Assembly: GCA_035640715.1 (NCBI GenBank)
Contig: DASQVO010000376.1
Location: 1 to 12,016, forward strand
Length of the DNA: 12,016 nucleotides
Reading direction: 5' to 3'
Origin: DASQVO01 sp035640715
Lineage (GTDB): Bacteria; Actinomycetota; Actinomycetes; Streptosporangiales; Streptosporangiaceae
A program made the position numbers and the translations under genes. Below are positions 4,749-12,016 of this stretch, in pieces. Positions within the stretch are counted from its first letter, which is position 1. The number at the start of each line of letters is the position of its first letter. Under the pieces are notes generated by a model, which was given only the letters and a program-made list of their open reading frames with translations, was not told the DNA's origin and did no database searches.

Positions 4749-5591
4749 ATGCCAACGTTCGACACCCCCGAACCGATCGCCGCCATCATCGACGTCGCGG
4801 GCGGTCATGTCCGGATCCACGCGAGCGACCGCGCCGACACGGTCGTCGAGGTACGGCCGACCGACGAGTCCGAGGATGCCGACATCCAGGCTGCCGGGCA
4901 GACCCAGGTCGAATACGCCAACGGCCAGCTGCTGGTCAGGGCACCAAAGAACAAGATCCGCTCGCTCTTCGGCCGGACTGCGTCGATCGACCTGACGATC
5001 GAGCTGCCGAGCGGCTCACGCGTTGACGCCAAGGCCTGGGGAGACGTCCGCAGCGAGGGCCGTATCGGCGAGTCCACGTTCGACATCGCGGCCGGCTCCA
5101 TCCGGCTCGACCAGACTGGCCGGCTGAAGCTGCGCACCGCCGCGGGCGACGTCTCGGTCGGCCGGTCGGACGGGCACACCGACGTGGCCACCTCGTCCGG
5201 CAAGATCTGGATCGGCGCGATCGACGGCACGGCGGTGATCAAGACCTCCAATGGCGACATCACCGTCGGCGAGGTGACCGGCGACGTGCAGCTGAACACG
5301 GCGAACGGTGGCATCACCGTCGATCGTGCCCTAGCCGCCGTGAGCGCCAAGACCGCGTTCGGCAGTGTCCGGATCGGCGAAGTGGTGCGCGGCTCGGTGG
5401 TGCTCGAGACCGCCTTCGGCGACCTGGAGCTCGGGGTCAGGGAGGGCACCGCCGCCTGGCTGGATGTCAGCTCACAGCAGGGCAGCGTGCGCAGTGATCT
5501 GGATGCCATCGACCGCCCCGGGCAGGCCGAGGAGACCGCCGAGGTGCGTGCCCGCACCCGGTTCGGCGACATCGTGATCCGTCGCCCCTGA
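4749..5591 (+). CDS. DUF4097-family beta-strand repeat protein
   Basis: A 280-residue protein of the DUF4097 (adhesin-like, right-handed beta-helix type) family. It starts MPTFDTPEPIAAIIDVAGGH, the typical actinomycete N-terminus. From about residue 95 it is built of short repeated strands with turns of the kind GDVSVGRSDG, GDITVGEVTGDVQLNTANGG and GSVRIGEVV, ending FGDIVIRRP. There is no signal peptide or membrane segment, so it is predicted cytoplasmic, unlike secreted members. Biochemical function is unknown for the family. The ATG at 4749 has AGGAGGG seven bases upstream, and homology starts there. The RHH gene lies upstream across a hairpin and a DrrA-type ATPase follows 38 bp downstream; this gene order recurs in actinomycetes to my knowledge, so it is likely co-transcribed and linked to the exporter. 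Confidence 0.87.
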   Translation: MPTFDTPEPIAAIIDVAGGHVRIHASDRADTVVEVRPTDESEDADIQAAGQTQVEYANGQLLVRAPKNKIRSLFGRTASIDLTIELPSGSRVDAKAWGDVRSEGRIGESTFDIAAGSIRLDQTGRLKLRTAAGDVSVGRSDGHTDVATSSGKIWIGAIDGTAVIKTSNGDITVGEVTGDVQLNTANGGITVDRALAAVSAKTAFGSVRIGEVVRGSVVLETAFGDLELGVREGTAAWLDVSSQQGSVRSDLDAIDRPGQAEETAEVRARTRFGDIVIRRP

Positions 5592-5629
5592 CCACCCAGA
5601 TGAATTCCATCTACGGCAAGAGAGGAAAC

Positions 5630-6585
<956 letters not shown>

Positions 6586-6589
<4 letters not shown>

Positions 6590-7386
6590 GCACGCTCTCC
6601 TATGCCGCCAGCGATTCGGCGACGATGCTGCGCCGCAGCCTCCGGCACATGCTGCGCTATCCGTCCATGACGCTGATGCTGGTCGGCATGCCGATCATCT
6701 TCCTGCTGCTATTCGTCTACGTCTTCGGCGGCACGCTGGGCGCCGGGCTCGGTGCCGCCTCGGGTGGCCGCGCCGCCTACGCCAACTACGTCGCTCCCGG
6801 GATCATCCTGATGACCGTGGCGGCCGTCGTGCAGGGGACGGCGGTGTCGGTCGCCATGGACATGACCGAGGGCATCGTCGCCCGGTTCCGCACCATGGCC
6901 ATCTCCCGTGCCTCGGTGCTGACCGGCCATGTCCTCGGCAGCATGATCCAGGCCATGCTCAGCATCGCCGTCGTCATCGGCGTCGCGCTGCTCACCGGGT
7001 TCCGGCCCACCGCAGGCCCGCTCGCATGGATGGCGGCCATCGGCGTCCTGGCGATGATCACCTTCGCGCTCACCTGGCTGTCGGTCGCGCTCGGCCTGGT
7101 CAGTAAGAGCGTCGAGACCGCCAGCAACTCCCCCATGTTCCTGGTCCTGCTGCCGTTCCTCGGCAGCAGCTTCGTCCCCACGCACTCGATGCCGGCCGGA
7201 CTGCGCTGGTTCGCCCAGTATCAGCCCTTCACTCCCGCCACCGAAACGCTGCGGGGACTGCTGATGGGCACCCCGATCGGCCACAACGCGATCATCGCTA
7301 TCGCCTGGTGCGCGGGTATCGCACTGTTCGCCTACCTCTGGGCGAAGAAGCTGTTCAATCGCGATCCTTCACGCTGGTCAAGATAA
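6586..7386 (+). CDS. ABC-2 type permease, DrrB type
   Basis: A 266-residue inner-membrane subunit of the exporter, with about six transmembrane segments: MTLMLVGMPIIFLLLFVYVF near residue 25-45, APGIILMTVAAVVQ, MLSIAVVIGVALL, MAAIGVLAMITFALTWLSVAL, MFLVLLPFLGSSF, and AIIAIAWCAGIALFAYLWA. Conserved family landmarks are MTEGIVARFRTMAISRASVL (cytoplasmic coupling region) and SMPAGLRWFAQYQPFTPATE before the last helix. Its ATG overlaps the ATPase stop as ATGA, so the two subunits are translationally coupled. It pairs with the DrrA-type ATPase to form a homodimeric-plus-homodimeric exporter. The gene ends 27 bp from the convergent FNT gene, with no clear terminator hairpin between. Confidence 0.92.
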
Positions 7387-7413
7387 GGGGTCTTCCATCC
7401 AGGACAGTGAGCG

Positions 7414-8328
7414 TTATTCGCGGCCCTTGCTGCCCCAGTTGCGGACGGTGACCTCGGGGGCGGGCGCTGCCCGCTGCTGCTGCACCCGGTGCGGCACCTG
7501 GAGAAGACGCAGCACCGTGACCAGGCCAACGCCGCCGATGAGGTTGCCGAGGGCGGCCCATCCGGCCGTCTGCACCCAGGCGAGGTATCCGTATGGCGAC
7601 GCGCCGGTGTGAAGCCCCGAGAAGATCAGCAGGGAGCCCACGATCGCGTGGGTGAGGCTGCCCGCACCAAGCAGGAACCCGGTCATCACGGCGCTGACGA
7701 GCTTCACCCCGTAGGACGCGAATCCGTGCTGCATCCAGGTCATCAACGTGATGATCGCGCCCGCCAGCAGGGCCAGCGCGAACGAGCGCCAGCCGATGCC
7801 GTAGTCCACATACACCGCACCCGCCTCGATCGCCGTGTGCCTTAGCTGCGGGGATCCCGCCATGATCAGGGCGGTGATGATCCAGCCGGACGCCAGATTC
7901 GCCAGCAGCGTGACCAGCCACAGCCGGAGCAGGCTGCCCAGAGTCGCCTGGCGGACCACCACGGTGATCACGGGCACCAGGAAGTTTTCGGTGAACAGCT
8001 CACTGCGCGCCAGCGTCAGCGCGATGAAACCGACCGAAAATGCCAGGCCGGCCGCCAGGTGGCCGACGGGGCTGGGCCCGATTGCCCGCAGCACCAGCAA
8101 GTACGCAAGCACGCCGGTGGCGACATCGGTGCCGCCGACGAGGCCGGTGGCCACCAGCGGTGACCACGGCCGGGACAGCCGCCGCCTGCCCTCGGCCACG
8201 GTGCGCTCGAAGGTCTCTTCAACGTCCAGCGCGCGCAGCCGCTCATCCGGCTCCTCGCCATCCGGCTGGGCCGGAACTGCCGGCTGCTCCTCAGCCGTCG
8301 TTCCCGCACGTGTTGCGCGTCCTGCCAT
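7414..8328 (-). CDS. Formate/nitrite transporter (FNT) family membrane protein
   Basis: A 304-residue polytopic protein. The first 60 residues are hydrophilic and acidic (TAEEQPAVPAQPDGEEPDER), then come six predicted membrane segments in the FNT order. Family landmarks are GLVGGTDVATGVL (first helix), ARSELFTENFLVPV with the conserved ELFTENF motif, the central-pore region GAGSLTHAIVGSLLIFSGLH with a His in the position expected for the FNT pore histidine, and NLIGGVGLVTVLRLLQ in the last helix. The acidic N-terminal extension resembles the YfdC-like branch rather than FocA/NirC. FNT channels pass small monocarboxylate or nitrite anions with a proton; the substrate here is unknown. The ATG at 8328 is preceded by GAGGGAG only two bases away, somewhat close, but further upstream residues are not family-like. 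It is divergent from a LuxR-type regulator, which may control it. Confidence 0.87.
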   Translation of the reverse strand: MAGRATRAGTTAEEQPAVPAQPDGEEPDERLRALDVEETFERTVAEGRRRLSRPWSPLVATGLVGGTDVATGVLAYLLVLRAIGPSPVGHLAAGLAFSVGFIALTLARSELFTENFLVPVITVVVRQATLGSLLRLWLVTLLANLASGWIITALIMAGSPQLRHTAIEAGAVYVDYGIGWRSFALALLAGAIITLMTWMQHGFASYGVKLVSAVMTGFLLGAGSLTHAIVGSLLIFSGLHTGASPYGYLAWVQTAGWAALGNLIGGVGLVTVLRLLQVPHRVQQQRAAPAPEVTVRNWGSKGRE

Positions 8329-8679
8329 GGCTCCCTCTCGTCCGGAAAGATTTCCGGGCAATGGCCCGGTAACCCGGTGAAGCACCCGCTTACTACCCAC
8401 CTTGATCCCATGCGAACAAAAACATGGGCAGTCGTCCTTGCCGCTGGAGCACGCGGGGGGTCTCACCTGACCCACCCCGCGGGCATCGAAGGCGGACCGT
8501 ACGGCCCCGCAGCTGCCATGCGAAATGAATCCGTAACGCCGAAGCTTTCTGCCGGAAAACAACATCTGCATGCGGCTAATTGAACAATGTCACACTCGTT
8601 CGATCTTGACCTTCCATTCAGGGCGGCTCATGCTTTACCACAGGGGCCCGGATTCGCCGGACACAGCTTCTGAGGTGAC
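8329..8679. promoter_or_regulatory. 351-bp divergent intergenic region between FNT and LuxR-type genes
   Basis: No gene is seen here. It holds several dyads: CCGGAAA-GA-TTTCCGG (8342-8357), close to the FNT start; CCCATG (8407-8412) with CATGGG (8423-8428); and CGCGGGG (8452-8458) with CCCCGCG (8475-8481). For the rightward gene a possible promoter is TTGACC (8606-8611), a 17-bp spacer and CATGCT (8629-8634), leaving about 40 bases of leader. The 8500-8640 part is AT-richer than its surroundings, as expected for promoters. Operator assignment is inference. Confidence 0.4.
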
Positions 8680-9666
8680 ATGAGCGGCTGGTTTCGGGAG
8701 AGTGGCATTTTGACGCCCCTCGGGGCGACAGATGCCGAGGATCGTGTCTACTGCTACCTGGTCACCACGCTGTCGGCGACCGATGAGGAGATCAGTGCCG
8801 CCACCGGCCTGCCCTCCGACCAGGTGGCGATGGCGTTGTGCGGGCTCGAAAAGCGTTGTCTGGTCTCCTGGATAGGGGACCGGACGCGTCTGACGGCAGC
8901 CGCGCCGGCCATGGTGGAGACGATGATCGCCGGGCACCTGCGCGAGCTGCGCAGCGCCCAGGAGATACTCGACCGGACCATGGCGCGGTACCGCGCACAG
9001 CTTCTGCCGCTGCATGGCCCTGGAGTCTTCGAGGTCGTGCGGGGAGCTGACGCGCTGCGCCAGATGGCGCTGCACATCCTGCATTCGGCTCGCGACGAGG
9101 TCGTGAACATGGTCAAGCCTCCGATCGTGGCCATACAGCTGGACGAACAGGCCCCGCCCGGCGATGGTGTCCGCGGGCGCACCATCTTTGATACCGAGGC
9201 GATCGGCGGCGTGGGCTCGCTGGATGCCATCCGGAGCGAGATCCGTCCACTGGATGAGGTCCGGGTCCACACCAAGCTGCCGGTCAAGATGCTGGCAGCC
9301 GACCGGTCGCTGGCCCTGCTGCCGCTGGGGCCACAGCATGACAGCACCCCCATCGGCGTGGTGATCTATGGCGGTGCCTTCCTCGACGCGTTCCTGGCAC
9401 TGTTCAACTATGTCTGGTCCGCCGCCGTGCCGCTGCACATGGCCGACGACAGCGCTCCGGGCGCCGGGGAACCGGGCGGCCTGTCCGCCGAGGATCGCCG
9501 CCTGCTGTCGCTGCTGCTGTCGGGCCTGACAGACGAGGCGATCGCCGCCCACTTCCGGGTGAGCGTCCGCACCGTGGAACGGAAGGTCCAGGCGATGATG
9601 CGGGCGGCGAACGTCCGCAGCCGCATGCAGCTGGCCTGGAAGGCTGCCCGGCTCGGGTGGGCCTGA
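8680..9666 (+). CDS. LuxR-type HTH regulator with TrmB-like N-terminal helix-turn-helix
   Basis: A 328-residue cytoplasmic transcription factor. Residues 15-70 look like a winged helix of the TrmB/MarR kind (EDRVYCYLVTTLSATDEEIS, then GLPSDQVAMALCGLEKRCLV). Residues 80-110 are a helical linker. Residues 115-250 form the mixed alpha/beta sensor region found in this actinomycete family, including PVKMLAADRSLALLPL and PIGVVIYG. The C-terminus at 268-325 is a LuxR-type HTH: LSAEDRRLLSLLLSGLTDEA followed by FRVSVRTVERKVQAMM. There is no receiver or kinase domain, so it is probably a one-component regulator. The ATG at 8680 has GAGG four bases upstream. It diverges from the FNT transporter gene and is followed by tandem hairpins. 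Large paralogous sets of this architecture are common in actinomycetes; targets and signal are unknown. Confidence 0.85.
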   Translation: MSGWFRESGILTPLGATDAEDRVYCYLVTTLSATDEEISAATGLPSDQVAMALCGLEKRCLVSWIGDRTRLTAAAPAMVETMIAGHLRELRSAQEILDRTMARYRAQLLPLHGPGVFEVVRGADALRQMALHILHSARDEVVNMVKPPIVAIQLDEQAPPGDGVRGRTIFDTEAIGGVGSLDAIRSEIRPLDEVRVHTKLPVKMLAADRSLALLPLGPQHDSTPIGVVIYGGAFLDAFLALFNYVWSAAVPLHMADDSAPGAGEPGGLSAEDRRLLSLLLSGLTDEAIAAHFRVSVRTVERKVQAMMRAANVRSRMQLAWKAARLGWA

Positions 9667-9690
9667 TCGCGTCCGCGCCACCCGCGCTCT

Positions 9691-9775
9691 GCTGTCTGCT
9701 GGCCGTCAGCCGACGGCCCCTGTGACCATTCCCGCTGTCTGCTGGCCGTCAGCCGACGGACCCCGTGACCATCCC
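9691..9775 (+). repeat. Duplicated 43-bp unit carrying hairpins, likely terminator of the LuxR-type gene
   Basis: A 26-base block starting GCTGTCTGCTGGCCGTCAGC at 9691 is repeated exactly at 9734, and the following 16 or so bases (CCCCTGTGACCATTCCC and ACCCCGTGACCATCCC) are near-identical. Each unit contains a stem: GGCCGTC-AGCC-GACGGCC in copy 1 (9701-9718), and the shorter CCGTC-AGCC-GACGG in copy 2. It lies 25 bp after the regulator's stop codon. A hairpin terminator duplicated in tandem is the simplest reading. Confidence 0.6.
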
Positions 9776-9901
9776 GGGCGAGCGAGGTGTGTCCGAATCA
9801 TGACATTGGCGGGTAGCCGCCCATCTTTATGCCTTGTTCGAACATGTATCACCATTCATCGTCTAGATCATGGTTTGTCCCCAGGCAGCCCACCGGCAGC
9901 C

Positions 9902-12016
9902 ATGTTGAAAGTGAGGTGGCCGCAGGTGCGCAGACTGCGGTTCCGCGGGAAAGTCATGACCTGGTTCCTCCTCGTCAGTGCGGCATTCGCCCTCCTGGCC
10001 GGATCGCTGGCAGCCGCCGCGCCGGCCGCCACCGCGGCGAGCGCCGCGGCGCAGACAACAGCCAAGCCGGCAGCGCCGCAGGCCCCGGCCCTGGTGCCGC
10101 AGGTGCACAGCGCCGTCAAACACGACCTCTCACCACGGCTGAGCACCCTCAAACCAGCCAAGAACCCGAGCACGAACAAGACCAGAACCATCCCGTTGCA
10201 CAGTCCACCGCATTCGATCAGCGCCAAGCAGGTCAAGACCGCGAACGTGCAGTCGCAGGCCAATGTGACGACCAACACCATGCCGAGCTTCCAGCAGAAC
10301 TTCGAAGGCGTCGGCAACGTCAACGGGGTGCTCCCGCCGGACACCCAGGGCGCCGTCGGCCCCAGCAACTACGTGCAGATGATCAACCTGAGCTTCGCCG
10401 TCTACGACAAGCAGGGCAACCTGCAGTACGGACCAGTGCCGAACACCACCCTGTGGCAGGGATTCGGCGGTCCCTGCGAGACCTTCAACGGCGGTGACCC
10501 GGTAACCATCTACGACGAGGCCGCGAACCGCTGGTTCATGAGCCAGCTCGCCTACCCGGGCGGCAGCCAGGGCTACCACGAGTGCATCGCGGTCTCCCAG
10601 ACCGGTGACCCAACGGGGGCCTGGTACCGCTACGACTACCTGTTCAGCTCCAACACGCTGAACGACTACCCGAAGTTCGGTGTCTGGAACGACGCCTACT
10701 ACATGAGCGCGAACGACTTTCTCAACGCGTCCAGCTTCTCTGGCGTGACCGCGGTCGCCTTCAACCGCGCCGCCATGCTGGCCGGGCAGCAGGCCCAGGA
10801 GGTCTCCTTCACCATCGGCCCGCAGTACGCCAGCCTGCTGCCAAGCAACGCCGCAGGTCAGGCGCTCGGGTTCAACCCGCCATCGGGATCCCCCAATCCC
10901 TTCTTCATGTCCTGTGACGCCGCCAACGGCGGGCCCTGCTCCAGCGACGAGATCGACATGTGGAACTTCCACGTCGACTGGGCCAACCCCGCCAACTCGA
11001 CGTTCGGGAACAACGGGGCGCCAAGCCAGACGTTCCCGGTCGCGACCTTCAACTCCAACCTGTGCAACTACGGCCGCAGTTGCATCCCTCAGCCGGGCAC
11101 CTCGGTGGGGCTGGACGCCCTCTCCGACCGGCTGATGTACCAGGCCGCCTACCGGAACCTGGGCAGCAGTCAGGCGCTGGTGCTCAACCAGACGGTGAAC
11201 GTCGGCACCTCGTCCGCGCCGCAGGCAGGCGTGCGCTGGTACGAGCTGACCAACACCGGGTCCGGCTGGTCTCTGGGCCAGCAGGGCACCTACGCGCCGG
11301 ACTCCGGCAACCGCTGGATGGCCAGCGCGAACATCGACGCCTCCGGCGACATCGCCGTGGGCTACTCGGTGTCCAGCTCGAGCACCTACCCGTCGATCCG
11401 GGTAACCGGGCGGCTGGTGGGCGATCCGGCAGGGCAGCTCGCCCAGGGCGAGACCACGTTGGTGGCCGGGGGCGGCTCGCAGACGAGCGGCTATTCGCGC
11501 TGGGGTGACTACAGTGCCATGCAGGTCGACCCAACCGACGGCTGCACGTTCTGGTACACCAGCGAGTACCTGCCTTCGACGAGCGACTCGTCCTGGCACA
11601 CCAGGATCGGTTCGTTCAAGTTCCCGAGCTGCACCGCGGGCCCGCACGGGGACATCGCGGGCACGGTGACCGACGCCAGCACCGGCCAGCCCATCGCCGG
11701 CGCCACCGTCGCCACCTCAACCACCACGACCACCACCGACAGCCAGGGCCACTACGACCTGACCCTGCCGACCGGCAGCTACGACCTGACCGACTCGGCC
11801 TTCGGGTACGGGACCAAGACGGTCACCGGCGTCCAGGTCACCAATGGTGGTACCACCACGGAGAACGTGGCGCTCACGCCGTCGCCCACGGTGCACGTGA
11901 CCGGCACCGTGACCGACGGCTCCGGCCACGGTTACCCGCTCTACACCAGGATCGACATCACCGGCCGGCCCGGCGGTCCCGTCTGGACCAACCCGGCGAC
12001 CGGGCAGTACAGCGTC
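9902..12016 (+). CDS. Secreted protein with carboxypeptidase-regulatory-like repeats (3' end outside window)
   Basis: The first 705 residues are in the window and the frame stays open to the edge. The N-terminus is an export signal: a basic stretch (RRLRFRGK, 10-17), a hydrophobic core (WFLLVSAAFALLAGSLAAAA, 21-40) and AxA sites near 40-48. An Ala/Pro/Lys-rich linker follows to about 125. Residues 130-580 form one large domain beginning FEGVGNVNGVLPPDTQGAVG, rich in Trp, Tyr, Asn and Gly with several Cys, likely a beta-propeller or similar extracellular fold; I do not recognise its activity. From 584, GDIAGTVTDASTGQPIAGAT starts a carboxypeptidase-regulatory-like (prealbumin-type) domain, and another starts near 664 and is cut. 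The ATG at 9902 has a weak ribosome site; the GTG at 9926, with GAGG nine bases upstream, is an alternative start that keeps the signal peptide. The C-terminal part, which may hold a further catalytic or binding domain, cannot be seen. Confidence 0.8.
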   Translation, partial: MLKVRWPQVRRLRFRGKVMTWFLLVSAAFALLAGSLAAAAPAATAASAAAQTTAKPAAPQAPALVPQVHSAVKHDLSPRLSTLKPAKNPSTNKTRTIPLHSPPHSISAKQVKTANVQSQANVTTNTMPSFQQNFEGVGNVNGVLPPDTQGAVGPSNYVQMINLSFAVYDKQGNLQYGPVPNTTLWQGFGGPCETFNGGDPVTIYDEAANRWFMSQLAYPGGSQGYHECIAVSQTGDPTGAWYRYDYLFSSNTLNDYPKFGVWNDAYYMSANDFLNASSFSGVTAVAFNRAAMLAGQQAQEVSFTIGPQYASLLPSNAAGQALGFNPPSGSPNPFFMSCDAANGGPCSSDEIDMWNFHVDWANPANSTFGNNGAPSQTFPVATFNSNLCNYGRSCIPQPGTSVGLDALSDRLMYQAAYRNLGSSQALVLNQTVNVGTSSAPQAGVRWYELTNTGSGWSLGQQGTYAPDSGNRWMASANIDASGDIAVGYSVSSSSTYPSIRVTGRLVGDPAGQLAQGETTLVAGGGSQTSGYSRWGDYSAMQVDPTDGCTFWYTSEYLPSTSDSSWHTRIGSFKFPSCTAGPHGDIAGTVTDASTGQPIAGATVATSTTTTTTDSQGHYDLTLPTGSYDLTDSAFGYGTKTVTGVQVTNGGTTTENVALTPSPTVHVTGTVTDGSGHGYPLYTRIDITGRPGGPVWTNPATGQYSV

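Noticed and set aside
7387..7413. Terminator between the convergent permease and FNT genes
   Set aside because: Only a 3-bp stem can be drawn in the 27-bp gap and there is no T-run.
9829..10497. A 222-codon plus-strand frame overlapping the start of the secreted protein
   Set aside because: Gln/Arg/His-rich product with no motif; the overlapping frame has a clear signal peptide and continues for over 2 kb.
10130..11647. A 505-codon open frame on the minus strand opposite the secreted protein
   Set aside because: High-GC shadow frame: low-complexity Arg/Val/Gly/Ala composition, no family motif, while the plus strand encodes a coherent secreted protein with signal peptide and domains.

Overview
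The window is high-GC DNA with strong G/C preference at codon third positions and Streptomyces-like protein families. It comes from an actinomycete chromosome; I cannot name the genus. I see no rRNA, tRNA, CRISPR array, transposase or phage gene.

Layout. (1) Bases 1-1259: the 5' end of a MarR-type regulator (minus strand) diverges from an HSL-family alpha/beta hydrolase (plus). Between them lies a long 18-bp inverted repeat that looks like the regulator's operator. (2) Bases 1357-2880, minus strand: a tightly packed set of a MaoC-type hydratase and a CitE-family CoA-ester lyase. The pair suggests C5 dicarboxyl-CoA chemistry (itaconate/mesaconate/citramalate type). Two micro-ORFs of 31 and 29 codons sit before each gene, joined by ATGA overlaps; one looks like the N-terminus of an enoyl-CoA hydratase. 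(3) Bases 2944-3363, minus: the C-terminal half of a GH18 chitinase with no catalytic half, abutting a plus-strand hotdog thioesterase (3395-3796). This stretch looks like a rearrangement junction. (4) Bases 3900-7386, plus: a regulatory region with two clusters of TGACGTCA repeats at 11-bp period, then a ribbon-helix-helix (HicB-like) protein, a DUF4097 beta-repeat protein, and a DrrA/DrrB-type ABC exporter. The RHH gene appears to lack a normal start codon: an ATA stands where the family's ATG is expected. A perfect 12-bp hairpin spans its stop codon. (5) Bases 7414-9666: a formate/nitrite-transporter family membrane protein (minus) diverges from a LuxR-type regulator (plus) across a 351-bp gap. 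The regulator is followed by a duplicated 43-bp hairpin unit. (6) Base 9902 to the window end: a large secreted protein with carboxypeptidase-regulatory-like repeats, cut by the window edge.

How the genes work together. The best candidate for a less-described system is region 4. A small RHH DNA-binding protein probably binds the TGACGTCA repeats in its own promoter and thereby sets expression of a beta-repeat protein and a two-gene exporter. The resemblance to drug-resistance exporters is family knowledge; the regulatory wiring is inference from layout. Region 2 is probably a catabolic operon whose upstream part (CoA-transferase, acyl-CoA steps) has been lost or lies elsewhere.
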